DNA of 64,000 nt from Paenibacillus fonticola DSM 21315 (GTDB lineage: Bacteria; Bacillota; Bacilli; Paenibacillales; Paenibacillaceae), in NCBI RefSeq assembly GCF_000381905.1, contig NZ_KB907252.1, positions 62,001 to 126,000 on the forward strand, written 5' to 3'. Shown here one piece after another: positions 42,418 through 54,055 of this stretch (the stretch's first letter is position 1; every line of letters begins with the position of its first letter). The notes below the pieces were generated by a model. That model had not been told where the DNA came from, ran no database searches, and saw only the letters and a program-made list of their open reading frames with translations. The position numbers were made by a program, and so were the translations under genes.

Positions 42418-42633
42418 TTCTTTTTGCTTCTTGATCAACTCCAAAAACTCTAAAATAATATCCGAAACGGCATCTTCCTCCGACGTGTGAATGAACTTGC
42501 TAACTCTGAGAATATCCCCCTTATAAAGCTCGATGAGCTTAAGGGTGGACTCCGCATCATTTTGCCTCGCTTTATACAGCAGCTTTAAGAACTCACCATC
42601 CGTGACAATTCCTTGATCATCTTTCGCTTCCAT
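42415..42633 (-). CDS. rsoA: RsoA-like co-sigma factor (sigma region 2-like)
   Basis: A 72-residue acidic helical protein: DGEFLKLLYKARQNDAESTL, then KLIELYKGDILRVSKFIHTS. Its size and position resemble B. subtilis RsoA (YvrHa), which supplies the core-binding and -10 functions missing from SigO. AAGGGGTG precedes ATG 42633, which lies inside the end of the sigO-like gene (49-bp overlap). Together the two would form one composite sigma factor. Confidence 0.7.
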   Translation of the reverse strand: MEAKDDQGIVTDGEFLKLLYKARQNDAESTLKLIELYKGDILRVSKFIHTSEEDAVSDIILEFLELIKKQKE

Positions 42634-42926
42634 TTGTTCACCCCTTGCTGACTCATATTCAGTTCGCGGGCAACTTCGGTTTCCGTCTTGTCCTGCAAAT
42701 AAATTTTGAAAATAATCGTTCTTCCTGTGTCCGACGGGAGGGCATTAATCAGCTGTCTCACAACGATTTTGTTATCAGAAGATGAGGTGAAATTGGATGT
42801 GGCTGGTTCTACTCCACCAAATGAACATTCCCGTTTCCGTACAACTTTTGCTTTATACTGAATCCGCCAGGCGATCCGATACACTTCTTTTCTGTAATGC
42901 TCGTACACGGTTTGTTGTTCCTCCAA
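42585..42926 (-). CDS. sigO: SigO-like RNA polymerase sigma factor (region 4 protein)
   Basis: A 113-residue sigma-like protein whose C-terminal half is a region-4 helix-turn-helix: RQLINALPSDTGRTIIFKIY, then LQDKTETEVARELNMSQQGV and NKWKRKMIKELSRM. Region 2 is not recognisable, as in B. subtilis SigO (YvrI). The overlap with an RsoA-like gene and a divergent yvrJ reproduce the B. subtilis yvrI-yvrHa-yvrJ neighbourhood, where the pair activates yvrJ and oxalate decarboxylase genes. No oxdC or yvrL homologue is in this window. Confidence 0.72.
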   Translation of the reverse strand: MEEQQTVYEHYRKEVYRIAWRIQYKAKVVRKRECSFGGVEPATSNFTSSSDNKIVVRQLINALPSDTGRTIIFKIYLQDKTETEVARELNMSQQGVNKWKRKMIKELSRMVSS

Positions 42927-43105
42927 AGCGACCTCCCCCTTTCAAATTCATCTTCTACATGTAGGGAAAAATTCAAACAAATTTAACAACTGAAGAATTA
43001 ACTTATTTATTGAAATTATAACATTTATTTCTAGTCTTTAGTTGTAAAATCTCCTGTTTATTTGCTCTATATAGTGAAGGGACATTTCACAGAAAGGAGG
43101 GAGCA

Positions 43106-43321
43106 ATGATGCAGGTCACAGACATGATTTCCTTGATCACAAATGTCGGATTTCCCGTCACATTGAGCTTCATTTTAATCAAGTATGTTTTGCAAACGAT
43201 GGGTGAAAAGATAGACAAGATGGATGCCGCCCTACACCTCTTAACCCAGCAAGTTAAAAGCATGGAAGCCCACAATGATCATCCCAAAGCTGCCGATCAG
43301 GCTGAGACGGTTACTAAATGA
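43106..43321 (+). CDS. yvrJ: YvrJ family small membrane protein
   Basis: A 71-residue protein: MMQVTDMISLITNVGFPVTL, then SFILIKYVLQTMGEKIDKMD. One hydrophobic segment (about 9-32) is followed by a helix with coiled-coil character. The SNVGFP-like core is the YvrJ signature. AAAGGAGG precedes the ATG. It is divergent from the sigO/rsoA-like pair and is the likely target of that composite sigma factor. TTGTAA near 43042 and TATATA near 43068 are possible promoter elements. Confidence 0.82.
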   Translation: MMQVTDMISLITNVGFPVTLSFILIKYVLQTMGEKIDKMDAALHLLTQQVKSMEAHNDHPKAADQAETVTK

Positions 43322-43395
43322 AGAAAGCTTGTAAAGGCAATTCTGACGCAGCTAATACCGCCATGTTGCGGTTGATTTCACTAAGCCATGAAAAA

Positions 43396-43449
43396 AACAG
43401 GAAGCCGTCCACGCCAAGCATCGCTCCTGGGGGGTTGCTTCCTGTTTGT
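43396..43449 (+). terminator. Terminator after yvrJ
   Basis: AACAGGAAGC (43396-43405) pairs with GCTTCCTGTT (43437-43446), followed by TGTCC. The loop is long, so efficiency is uncertain. Confidence 0.65.
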
Positions 43450-43563
43450 CCATCTGCATTTCACAGTATCCCCCACTCCCTAAGGTTGTACAGAAAACAA
43501 GGGCAATGTCTCTGATACATCTTATTCGAAAGTGGGCAAAATTATGACTATTTTCGGGTACCC

Positions 43564-43783
43564 GCATGAGCTTGAACTACTATGCCGGGCAATCTGCTTG
43601 CGCTTGAGCTGAGCATGAACTTCGATGCCCGGCTATCCGCTTGCGCTTGAGCTGAGCATGAACTTCGATGCCCGGCTATCTGCTCGCGCTTGAGCTGAGC
43701 ATGAACTTCGATGCCCGGCTATCCGCTTGCGCTTGAGCTGAGCATGAACTTCGATGCCCGGCTATCCGCTCGCGCTTGAGCTG
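43564..43783. repeat. 43-bp tandem array, four full units
   Basis: Units start at 43596, 43639, 43682 and 43725 with a partial fifth at 43768, each containing GCGCTTGAGCTGAGC, ATGAACTTCG and ATGCCCGGCTATC. Differences between units are single bases. A degenerate copy precedes at 43564. It lies between two convergent genes. Confidence 0.95.
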
Positions 43784-43866
43784 GGGTAAGGTAAATTGAT
43801 GTAATGCGACGAATGTGAACGTTATGTAAGGTAATGTTATGTAGTGTACTGAACTTCCCTGTGCGC

Positions 43867-45111
43867 TCACTTTTCGCTAATTGCGAACAGCTTCCTGTCC
43901 CCGCCTACGTACAAGGTTCCATCAGATCCGAGAACCGGAGGCGAACTCATATGCTGGTATAACGGCAGACTCCAATTTGTTTTTTTCGTTTTCAAATTCA
44001 CGGAGGTGACCCCACTCTTAATTCCATCGTCGTAAAGCCGATAAGTATACAGCGCATTCTGATCCCGATCAATCAAGACGGTGTTCTGGATATATTTTTT
44101 GCTTTTCAGGTCATCTTGAGGGTTAAAGCTCCACAGCAGCTTTCCCGCTGAGTTGTATAATCTGTGCCCGAAAATAAAGGTACCGTTCTCGCTAAACGAT
44201 GGACTATAAGAGAAATTGTATCCCTTTTCGTCAGTAATTGTTTTTTTGAGAGCTCCTTCTGGGCTAAACATAAATAAAGCTCCTTGAGATTGAACATAGA
44301 TCAAGTTATTCGTATAAACTGGAGAAACCTCGTTATATTCCGCTTTATAAGCAGCACTCCATTTGATTTTACCGTTCAAATCCATTTTAATGAGCTTCCC
44401 GCCGTTGAAATAATCAACAGTCCCCGCTCCGGATTTACTCAATTGCCGATACGTTCCTTGGGCTACCGTGAAATAAATGTGATCCTTCACAATAATAGGA
44501 GAAGAGACTTTTAAATACTTATGTTTCCATGTGGTCGAAATATCAAACAATTGTTCCCCGGTGACGGATAGCGCAATGACTCTGGCCTCTTCCTCCTGCC
44601 AATCGTTTGTTTGCTTTCGGGTTGTCGCGACAATCGTTCCGTTCGAAGATAGAGCGATCGGCTGAAAAGCAGAGGTGGCATCTGCATACTTGTTCTCCCA
44701 TATTAGCTCTCCGTCTGTCGAATAGGCGGCAATGATGGAGCCGTTTTTGGCATCAAAAATAGAAAGCACAATCGTATTATCGTTATATAGCGCCAGATCA
44801 TTTGTTTCCCCTTCCAATTGCACGCTCCATTTAATTTTACCGTCTGGCGAAACGGCCGTTAATTTCGTTGCAAAGTTATACTGTCCGACAGCATAGATAG
44901 TATTGTTGGAATCGATAACCATATTCCCCGTGTCCTGCCCCAAATCCACTGCCCATTTAATTATCGGCTGCTTTGGTGATTTATAGACGGATTGCCTCGA
45001 CCATTGGTTGCTGGGATGCACCGAAGAGCTGGCCGCCCAAATTTCTCCCGGAATAAAACTAAGTACGACCGCTATTACCAACACTAGCTTGAAACCTATC
45101 TTTTTCCTCAT
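43867..45111 (-). CDS. Secreted PQQ-like beta-propeller repeat protein
   Basis: A 414-residue exported protein with a signal peptide (about 1-26) and seven or so repeated blades: DSNNTIYAVGQYNFATKLTA; SPDGKIKWSVQLEG; STDGELIWENKYADA; DLNGKIKWSAAYKA; ALKKTITDEKGYNFSYSPSF. The repeated pattern of GKIKW and VSPDG marks PQQ/quinoprotein-like propellers of the outer-membrane BamB or sensor type. Residues for PQQ binding are not evident, so a binding or structural role is likelier than catalysis. Single gene. Confidence 0.85.
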   Translation of the reverse strand: MRKKIGFKLVLVIAVVLSFIPGEIWAASSSVHPSNQWSRQSVYKSPKQPIIKWAVDLGQDTGNMVIDSNNTIYAVGQYNFATKLTAVSPDGKIKWSVQLEGETNDLALYNDNTIVLSIFDAKNGSIIAAYSTDGELIWENKYADATSAFQPIALSSNGTIVATTRKQTNDWQEEEARVIALSVTGEQLFDISTTWKHKYLKVSSPIIVKDHIYFTVAQGTYRQLSKSGAGTVDYFNGGKLIKMDLNGKIKWSAAYKAEYNEVSPVYTNNLIYVQSQGALFMFSPEGALKKTITDEKGYNFSYSPSFSENGTFIFGHRLYNSAGKLLWSFNPQDDLKSKKYIQNTVLIDRDQNALYTYRLYDDGIKSGVTSVNLKTKKTNWSLPLYQHMSSPPVLGSDGTLYVGGDRKLFAISEK

Positions 45112-45468
45112 GTCATGACTCCTTTTATTTGCTGCTTGATTTGAATGATTAATTAACTTTAATATCGGACTCTAGTCATGAAATATGAACGGATTCCAGG
45201 CCTTTAAACCTATCTCCACCGCTGTAAACTAACGATCTCTACGCAAGGGCATTCGGACATTCGAGCATTTGAGAGTCTAGCATTCGAATGTGCGAGTATC
45301 GAGCAGCAGGGTATACGGGGATCCAGGAGTCTAATGTTCGTACATCGAGCAGTCGGGTGTTCGGGTATTCTAGCATTCAATAGTAAGTGTGCCCTAGTAG
45401 GTCTTGATATACCTTTAACTTGCCGATCGCGCTGAAACAGCTTTTATCCTGCACCTCCTTTTGGTTTT
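45112..45468. other. Intergenic stretch with low-order repeats
   Basis: No gene is seen. Between 45240 and 45400 the motif CATTCGA/TTCGAGCA and the phrase ATCGAGCAG recur irregularly (for example at 45297 and 45346), as in a worn-down tandem array. Confidence 0.55.
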
Positions 45469-45603
45469 AATTGGATTTGAAGTATCTATTTCAACAGATT
45501 AGAATGGTTGCGATAAAATAATAGTATTTAGTGTATTTAAAAACAAGAAAATCGCCTTCCCTCTCCCTTTACCTTATATTAATGACACGAAATCCAGTTA
45601 ATT
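45469..45603. repeat. Dispersed imperfect palindrome, copy B
   Basis: Begins AATTGGATTTGAAGTA and ends AATGACACGAAATCCAGTTA plus ATT. A central TTTAGTGTATTTAAAAACAAG block matches copy C, and the ends are imperfect inverted repeats. Confidence 0.78.
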
Positions 45604-45766
45604 GTCGTGTTCCCAACAGACAGCGTTTTTTAGTTACTAAAAATACAGTTATATCTGCCAGCCGTCTCTCAACTCTCAGTTGAGTCCGTAAAATTGTGTA
45701 AATTGGATGATTTATGACATCGATTGAGAAAGAGAGGCCATCACTGCAAACTTTAAAATAATGAGT

Positions 45767-45802
45767 CAGGCCGCAGATTGCCCTTATGGGATCTGCGGCC
45801 TG
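45767..45802. terminator. Hairpin downstream of the thiamine operon
   Basis: CAGGCCGCAGAT and ATCTGCGGCCTG form a perfect 12-bp stem. A T-rich tract (ATTATTTT) follows at a short distance on the minus strand. Confidence 0.72.
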
Positions 45803-45965
45803 CTTATAGGCGCTTAATGATAAGTGTTTAATTCTATCGATCTCCTCACAGGCTCCTTAGGATAAGTGTTTACTACCGACCTGCTCATTGACGCCTTAAG
45901 ATAAGTTGTTTACTACCGACTTGCTTATAAGCGGCTCAGGATAAGTATTTATTTCCGACCTGCTT
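45803..45965. repeat. About 40-bp tandem array anchored in the thiE 3' end
   Basis: On the minus strand the thiE end (AAGCAGGTCGGAAATAAATA, then CTTATCCTGA) is followed by units with CAAGTCGGTAGTAAAC, CAGGTCGGTAGTAAACACTT and GAGATCGATAGAATTAAAC, each continuing with ACTTATC and a TAA-containing tail. The first unit is the coding end itself, so the last ten codons and the stop were copied about three times. Confidence 0.85.
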
Positions 45966-46604
45966 TATGAACGTTTGTACCGCTTCGCGGACATCGCCGG
46001 CCTGCGTAACCGCAGAAATGACCGCCACGCCGTCTGCCCCAGCCCGAATCACTTCGGAGGCCCGTTCCGCCGTGATTCCCCCAATTCCTACCAACGGCAA
46101 TTGTATCCCTTGCTTACGCATCTTCTCGATCATCCGGGGGCCCTGTACTGGTTGGGCGTCAGCTTTTGAAGCAGTAGGATAAATCGGGCCAACGCCGATA
46201 TAATCCGCTCCCTGGGCCAGCGCCAGCCGGGCCTCTTCCACCGTATGGGCGGATACGCCGAGAATACAGCTGCCCATCCGGGCGCGGATCGAGCCAGCCG
46301 GCTCATCGTCCTGTCCGACGTGGATGCCATCGGCGCCGATTCGGGCGGCCAGCTCCACGTCATCATTGACGATGAACGGCACGCCGGCGCGGCGGCAGGC
46401 GGCTTGCAGCTGAAGGGCGAGCGCCAGCTTCGCCTCTCCTTCCAGCGCCCCCGGGCCCTTCTCGCGGAGCTGGATCATCGTCGCCCCTCCGCTTAATGCT
46501 TCCTCCACAACGCGAATGGGTTCTGTTTGGCAGTTTACACTGCCAACAACCAGGTACATCCGCAGGTATTGTCGCATTTGCTCTGGCGAGACGCTTCCGC
46601 TCAT
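45936..46604 (-). CDS. thiE: Thiamine-phosphate synthase
   Basis: A 222-residue TIM-barrel enzyme that joins HMP-pyrophosphate and HET-phosphate to thiamine phosphate. Family motifs are MIQLREKGPG, PFIVNDDVELAARIGADGIH, VGQDDEPAG, GVGPIYPTASKADA and VGIGGITAERASEVIRAGAD. ATG 46604 overlaps the thiD stop (TAATG), which gives translational coupling; a longer in-frame start at 46637 would extend into thiD. Its last ten codons are the first unit of a tandem array. Confidence 0.95.
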   Translation of the reverse strand: MSGSVSPEQMRQYLRMYLVVGSVNCQTEPIRVVEEALSGGATMIQLREKGPGALEGEAKLALALQLQAACRRAGVPFIVNDDVELAARIGADGIHVGQDDEPAGSIRARMGSCILGVSAHTVEEARLALAQGADYIGVGPIYPTASKADAQPVQGPRMIEKMRKQGIQLPLVGIGGITAERASEVIRAGADGVAVISAVTQAGDVREAVQTFIKQVGNKYLS

Positions 46605-47419
46605 TAGCGCCGCTCCCCTCTCCGGCGATACGCCCAATGGTTGGTCGGGCCATGCCCTTGCCCCAGCCCCAACCCGTCCTCTATCGCCGCCTGAATGAAT
46701 GCCCGCGCGGCCTCCACCGCTTCCGGCACGGATAATCCCTTCGCCAACCCGGCGGCAAGCGCAGCGGAATAAGTGCAGCCTGTGCCATGGGTGTGCGGAG
46801 TATCAATCCGCTGACCGGAAAACTCCGTGAAAGCCGCCCCGTCATACAGCAAATCGGTGACCCGCTCGCTTCCTTCATCGTGCCCGCCCTTGATCACCAC
46901 CGTTGCCGGACCATAAGCGGAAATTCGCTTCGCGGCTTCCCGGCGATCCTCCATCGACTGAATGCGTATTCCCGATAAAACTTCAGCTTCCGGGATATTC
47001 GGTGTAACGATGAGAGCAAGCGGCAGCAGGCGCTCCTTGATAGCCTGTACGGCGTCTGACAGCAGCAGCTCTGCGCCCCCTTTGGCAATCATCACCGGGT
47101 CCACCACAACATTGCGCCAGCCGTGTTCCCGGATCCGCTCGGATACGGCCGTAATAATATCAGCGCTAAACAACATCCCCGTCTTCAACGCATCGACTCC
47201 AAGATCGGAGCTTACGGCATCGATCTGCTCTGCAGCGGCTTCGGGCGGCAGTGGATATACCCCTTGAACGCCTAACGTATTTTGCACCGTAATGGCCGTA
47301 ATGGCTGACATTCCGAACACATCCAGCTCTTGGAATGTTTTAAGATCAGCCTGTATTCCTGCCCCTCCCCCGCTATCCGATCCGGCAATCGTAAGGGCTC
47401 TCGGTATAGGTGTACTCAT
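46604..47419 (-). CDS. thiD: Hydroxymethylpyrimidine/phosphomethylpyrimidine kinase
   Basis: A 271-residue ribokinase-fold kinase that phosphorylates HMP and HMP-P. Visible motifs are [20 protein letters not shown] at the N-terminus and [20 protein letters not shown] around the catalytic anion hole. It sits between thiM (4-bp overlap) and thiE (TAATG overlap). Confidence 0.95.
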   Translation of the reverse strand: MSTPIPRALTIAGSDSGGGAGIQADLKTFQELDVFGMSAITAITVQNTLGVQGVYPLPPEAAAEQIDAVSSDLGVDALKTGMLFSADIITAVSERIREHGWRNVVVDPVMIAKGGAELLLSDAVQAIKERLLPLALIVTPNIPEAEVLSGIRIQSMEDRREAAKRISAYGPATVVIKGGHDEGSERVTDLLYDGAAFTEFSGQRIDTPHTHGTGCTYSAALAAGLAKGLSVPEAVEAARAFIQAAIEDGLGLGQGHGPTNHWAYRRRGERR

Positions 47420-48261
47420 TTTAATGTTCCCCCTGCGGCTGGAGCTGGAAATTCGGCAACTGCCGAATAGCCTTTGAGCGAGTGCGGATGCAGTTTGGCC
47501 AGCTCATCAAGGAAAGCGATCTGGAAGCTGCCTGGCCCAACGCTCGCCGTGCGCTCTGCAGCCCGGGCTGCAGCCGCTCCGTAGAACGCCAGTCCAGCGG
47601 TACCAGCCAACAGCAGATCTTTCTCTACTGCAGCAAAGGCGCCAAGCACCGATGTCAGCAAACAGCCTGCTCCGGTCACCTGGGTCAGCATGGCGTCTCC
47701 ACCGCTGATTACCCGGCACACCTGGCCATCCGTAATAACGTCCTCTTTTCCAGTGATTGCTACTACGGCATTCAAATGACGAGCTGCCCGCAGCCCAAGC
47801 TGTGCATTCTCGTTATCAGCGCTATCTCCCGCATCAACACCTTTGATTTCACGCGCTTCACCGACAAGATTCGCAATTTCTGCTGCATTCCCCCGCACGA
47901 GCGACACTTTTACCTCGCGGAGAATTTTCAGCGCGGATTCTGTGCGAAACTTCGTAGCTCCTGCGCCGACCGGGTCCAACAGTACAGGAACGCCATGTTC
48001 GTTGGCCGATAATCCGGCGAGAATCATCGCCTCTACATGCGCGGTAGATAAGGTCCCGATATTAAGAACGAGCGCCCCAGCTATTTTAGCCATATCCGCC
48101 ACTTCCTCGGGAGCATAGGCCATTACAGGTGAAGCTCCTAGCGCATACAGCCCGTTCGCAGTAAAGTTAGTAACTACCACATTGGTAATGTTATGAATGA
48201 GCGGTTTATTCCTTTGAACCTTCGTAAGAAGAGCTGAAATATTGTTTTCAAGTGTACTCAT
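47416..48261 (-). CDS. thiM: Hydroxyethylthiazole kinase
   Basis: A 281-residue kinase that salvages the thiazole moiety. Typical stretches are [40 protein letters not shown] and [15 protein letters not shown] with the catalytic Cys. It follows tenA by 79 bp and overlaps thiD by 4 bp. Together with tenA, thiD and thiE it forms a salvage set without the de novo genes. Confidence 0.95.
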   Translation of the reverse strand: MSTLENNISALLTKVQRNKPLIHNITNVVVTNFTANGLYALGASPVMAYAPEEVADMAKIAGALVLNIGTLSTAHVEAMILAGLSANEHGVPVLLDPVGAGATKFRTESALKILREVKVSLVRGNAAEIANLVGEAREIKGVDAGDSADNENAQLGLRAARHLNAVVAITGKEDVITDGQVCRVISGGDAMLTQVTGAGCLLTSVLGAFAAVEKDLLLAGTAGLAFYGAAAARAAERTASVGPGSFQIAFLDELAKLHPHSLKGYSAVAEFPAPAAGGTLK

Positions 48262-48340
48262 TGTGATCCGGCCTCACTTCTTATTAAAATTAACCAATCT
48301 ATAAATTCAGAGTAGATCAAGGATCAAGCCATTCTTTCTC

Positions 48341-49030
48341 TTATAGTGCGTATACCTCAGTCTTCATCGGTACAGGCCAATCCTGCACGTTATATGCCAT
48401 GTCCCAAAACATGTATTCCAACTGGCAGCTAAGCAAATAATGCTCAGTCATCTTCTCTCGCTCCAGTTCGGTCGTTGTTTCCGCCCACTTATCGAGCCAT
48501 TCGCAAAATTTCGCAGTAGTTGTCGTGCGGGTCGCATAGAAATGAATCCACTCATAGAATGGATGACTCTCAGTCGGCTGCACTTCCTTCATTAATTTCT
48601 CGCCGATTTCCAAGTACGTCCACGGGCAAGGCAGCAGCACCGCCATAATTTCCGCTAAACTTCCTTCGTGGGCAACGGTCAGCATATGGCGAATATAATG
48701 GTGTGCCCCCGGAGCCAGCGCATAGCCCTGCATTTCGTCATACGTTACTCCAGCGGCTGTGCAGAAGTTATGGTGCGGACCTACTTCGCTATTTAAAATG
48801 AAGGAAATTTGCTGATTAAACATTTCAATTTCATCCCGGCTGGAGCACTTGGATATGGCAATGCCATAAATCCGCATATATGCCGTTAAATACTCATGGT
48901 CCTGCTTGACATAATGAATCAGCTGCTCCTTCTGCAAATTGCCATTAGCAATTCCTTTTACAAAAGGATGTTCAAAAATGGCCTGAAAAATCCCGTCCGC
49001 CTGCTGACGGAGTCCCTGCGTAAAACTCAT
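48341..49030 (-). CDS. tenA: Aminopyrimidine aminohydrolase (thiaminase II) TenA
   Basis: A 229-residue helical TenA that hydrolyses aminomethyl-HMP from degraded thiamine. The active-site Cys is in LLPCPWTYLEIGEKLM, and HPFYEWIHFYA and EYMFWDMAYN complete the pocket. ATG 49030 has GGAGGTGGGG upstream; longer frames run into the riboswitch. First gene of the thiamine operon. Confidence 0.94.
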   Translation of the reverse strand: MSFTQGLRQQADGIFQAIFEHPFVKGIANGNLQKEQLIHYVKQDHEYLTAYMRIYGIAISKCSSRDEIEMFNQQISFILNSEVGPHHNFCTAAGVTYDEMQGYALAPGAHHYIRHMLTVAHEGSLAEIMAVLLPCPWTYLEIGEKLMKEVQPTESHPFYEWIHFYATRTTTTAKFCEWLDKWAETTTELEREKMTEHYLLSCQLEYMFWDMAYNVQDWPVPMKTEVYAL

Positions 49031-49153
49031 TGTTCCCCACCTCCGAATAATGTAAGAATATGATCTGGAAGCCGTTGAGGATGACCCCATTGTTAGTTGA
49101 AGTATATCCGGCCCAAATTGAAATTGCATACCGCGATTCGGTCGCAATACAAC

Positions 49154-49340
49154 AAAAAAAGCCGCCCCGGATATGGAGCGGCCTTATCAACGTCACCTAA
49201 ACACGAAAACAAGAACGAGTAAGTGTCAGGCATTCATGCATTGGTCCGACTCCACTTTCCTACGCTAGTACGAACTAGATCAGGTTCAAAGGGTCCAAGA
49301 AACGTTCTTATCTCAGCCGCTGACGGCTCCCCTAGTGGAC
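49154..49340 (-). promoter_or_regulatory. TPP riboswitch with terminator, upstream of tenA
   Basis: The minus-strand leader starts GTCCACTAGGGGAGCC (49340), then GGCTGAGATAAGAACG and ACCCTTTGAACCTGATCT, and closes with AGCGTAGGAAAGTGGA: the THI-box core in order. A terminator follows (GCCGC.../...GCGGC with T7, 49154-49183). TPP should shut off the salvage operon. Confidence 0.96.
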
Positions 49341-49362
49341 TTCCTATTCATTTTCATTATTA

Positions 49363-49391
49363 ACTGTATCTGTCTTTGTAGGAGTTGTCAA
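49363..49391 (-). promoter_or_regulatory. Promoter of the thiamine operon
   Basis: TTGACA (49386-49391) and TACAGT (49363-49368), 17 nt apart on the minus strand, about 25 nt before the riboswitch. Confidence 0.75.
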
Positions 49392-49401
49392 ACTTCTATG
49401 C

Positions 49402-50574
49402 TTATTTCCCGCAGCATTTCTTATATTTGAATCCACTGCCACAAGGACAAGGCTCGTTGCGGCCAATCTTTGTTACAGACACCTGGTTTTTGTTAAGTGC
49501 GCTCAAGGGACGATTTGCTGATCTAAGCGGGATATTTCCCTTCAGCCGATTCATTTCGAACGGGGTATGCCCGCCATGAATCCATAATCTAGTATGGTTA
49601 TACACATCATTCATTAAGGCAACAATAATGTCAGCCTGCTCCATGCTCTGAAACTGCAAGTCTCTTCTTTCAAATTCAAAGATCAGATCTTGTGGGGTCG
49701 CTTCCATCGTGCAAGCCAATTGAATGTCATCAATTAAGTCGTCCACCATTTCTGTATCCCGGCATATTTCCTTCAAAATATAAGCTCTCAGCTTCATGAG
49801 CTGCGGCGTCATCTCAAAGTAGAATTCATCCGCATATTTCAATAGTTCGTTACGTTCCGGAACATATTGCGGCTTATCCTTTATTTGAATCAGAAGTTCT
49901 TCCAGCTCTCCCGGTGATTCCTCGGGTGCCAAATAGCTGTTCACAATATATCCCTTCAGCATGAAAAAGCTCTGCTGCCTGTTTTTCAGCTTCTCAAAAC
50001 GCTCCATGAACTCTTCTTCGCTTAAAGCAACATTATTCTGTGCATTGTAAATTTCCAGCAGCTTCGCCGGCTTAATTACCCCATATAAGTTTGAAAGGGA
50101 TTGTATATACTCATAAATCAGCTGCATGCTTCCGTGCTTCTGATTAAAACTTGCGGCATCCAGCTTAGTAAAGGCGTTTTTGATTTCATCCGGAATAATG
50201 ACATACAGCCCTCCCTTACTAAAGTAAGTAAATACGAGGCCGCGATCCATTAAGTAGCTGTAGTGCTCAAACTGTATGAAATTATTGTGCAGAACGGACT
50301 GGCGAAGAAGGGATTCGAACAATTGCCATTCCATTGCACTCGTAATCAGCAAAGCAGCTTCCAGATGATCCGCATCTGTCAGATGTTCTATGAGCGCTTG
50401 TATGAGCTCCTGTTTTTTCATTTTTGAACGCCCAGGCAAATTACAGGCCGAAGCAAGTGAGGCAAGACGAACCTTCGTCAAATCATGAAGTATGTCAGGC
50501 AAGCTTGTCGTCACATCTCCTATAATTGCATGCTGGATATTCATTTGTTCAAGTAAATTGTTGTACTCTTCCAA
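49402..50574 (-). CDS. SEC-C metal-binding domain protein
   Basis: A 390-residue protein. The C-terminus is a SEC-C zinc motif ([20 protein letters not shown]) like that of SecA. An N-terminal segment ([20 protein letters not shown], about 38-57) resembles Rho-N/SAP helices. The middle (about 65-350) is helical and not recognised. Such proteins are thought to use SEC-C to contact ribosomes or SecB, but the role is unknown. Single gene, ATG 50574. Confidence 0.82.
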   Translation of the reverse strand: MEEYNNLLEQMNIQHAIIGDVTTSLPDILHDLTKVRLASLASACNLPGRSKMKKQELIQALIEHLTDADHLEAALLITSAMEWQLFESLLRQSVLHNNFIQFEHYSYLMDRGLVFTYFSKGGLYVIIPDEIKNAFTKLDAASFNQKHGSMQLIYEYIQSLSNLYGVIKPAKLLEIYNAQNNVALSEEEFMERFEKLKNRQQSFFMLKGYIVNSYLAPEESPGELEELLIQIKDKPQYVPERNELLKYADEFYFEMTPQLMKLRAYILKEICRDTEMVDDLIDDIQLACTMEATPQDLIFEFERRDLQFQSMEQADIIVALMNDVYNHTRLWIHGGHTPFEMNRLKGNIPLRSANRPLSALNKNQVSVTKIGRNEPCPCGSGFKYKKCCGK

Positions 50575-50854
50575 GTTCAGTTCTCCTCTTTCAATTCCTT
50601 CGTTCTTCTTCTCTTATAGGCGCCAGAACAGTTATACTCTTTCGTTCATTCATGCTATTAAGTAAGAAAAAACTATTACCGTTTCCTGACCTGCATACCG
50701 ATTCTACATTGAGTAATTCAGCCTCTATTAAGACTCAACTACATATAATACCACACAATTAAGGTCACGGAATATTTTTGCGGCAATTTGTACTATAAAA
50801 TTTAGATGTTAATAAACGGGATTACACTCCATTAAATAGGATGAAACGCGATTT
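50575..50854. other. Upstream region of the SEC-C gene
   Basis: Contains the AGAGGAGAA ribosome site of the minus-strand gene near 50580 and AT-rich promoter DNA. No gene is seen. Confidence 0.5.
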
Positions 50855-51075
50855 TCGGTCAGCTTGAAAGCTGTAACCAGACGTAGGGATTATATATGAA
50901 TTATCATACATAAACACCCACTTAGCCGCCATACGCAGGATTATGGATGAAATATAATACACAAGCGATTTTGTAGCAGCCAGACATAGGAAATATTTAT
51001 GAATTATCATACATAATCACCCACTTAGCTGCCAAACGCAGGATTATGAATGAAATATCATACATAATCGTTCGC
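50855..51075. repeat. About 52-bp imperfect tandem array, four units
   Basis: Each unit has a GCAG/GCCA-ACG-AGGA start, the imperfect palindrome TATGAATTATCATACATAA (or TATGAAATATCATA) and a CCCACTTAGC end. Units two apart are most alike (50889-50950 versus 50995-51055), so a two-unit block was probably duplicated. Confidence 0.82.
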
Positions 51076-51361
51076 GTAGCTGGAGTTGGCGCTGAATCCG
51101 CACCGAGAGCTCTTGCCTGTTTTCGAGATACTGACGTTTCGCCTGAAAGCTTCAGGAATGTCCTTTTTTACTATCTAAATCAGGGAATTCCCCCATGAGA
51201 TGTATTTACTCGCGGTAATATATAGCATATAATCCCTTTAAAACCAAGCGCTCCACTTCCATATAATGGGGATCACTTAGTAAGAGCTTACGAAACCTTA
51301 AGCCGATAAGTGGTTGCCGCTATGATTACTACCATTCAGAAAAGTCAGAGGTGATTTACAG

Positions 51362-53731
<2,370 letters not shown>

Positions 53732-53769
53732 GCTCCATTGATGAAAAATCGTCAGGCAGGACTGTTGAC

Positions 53770-53812
53770 AAAGAGTGGGCCAGAGGGATTGATCCCCTGA
53801 CCCACTCTTTTA
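53770..53812 (+). terminator. Terminator of the DUF2339 gene
   Basis: AAAGAGTGGG and CCCACTCTTT form the outer stem, with further inner GG/CC pairs. TT follows the stem. Confidence 0.85.
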
Positions 53813-53882
53813 TGAATTAAGGTTTTGCAGTGCTCTACCAAAACCCTTTAACCCGTTGCTTTGTAAACAGCCCCCGGATAGC

Positions 53883-53965
53883 ATTTTATAGCGGTTTTAT
53901 AGTGGTTTTATAGCAGTTACATGGCGGTTTTATAGCGATTTCATGGCGAGTCATGGCGGTTTTCC
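53883..53965. repeat. Short degenerate direct repeats
   Basis: The phrase TTTTATAGCGGT and variants (TTTTATAGTGGT, TTACATGGCGGT, TTTCATGGCGAG) recur six to seven times with a 12-14-bp period, upstream of the gene at 54056. Confidence 0.8.
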
Positions 53966-54055
53966 CCCTGAGCTTTCGCTGAAATTCTTTTGTATCAAAT
54001 TATGATATAATCACGGCACAATAAATTTTTATCGCATTAAGGGAGGCTGTAGTAC

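Noticed and set aside
43564..43783. CRISPR array
   Set aside because: Units are contiguous 43-bp copies with no unique spacers, and no cas genes are nearby. The same applies to the arrays at 40149 and 50855.
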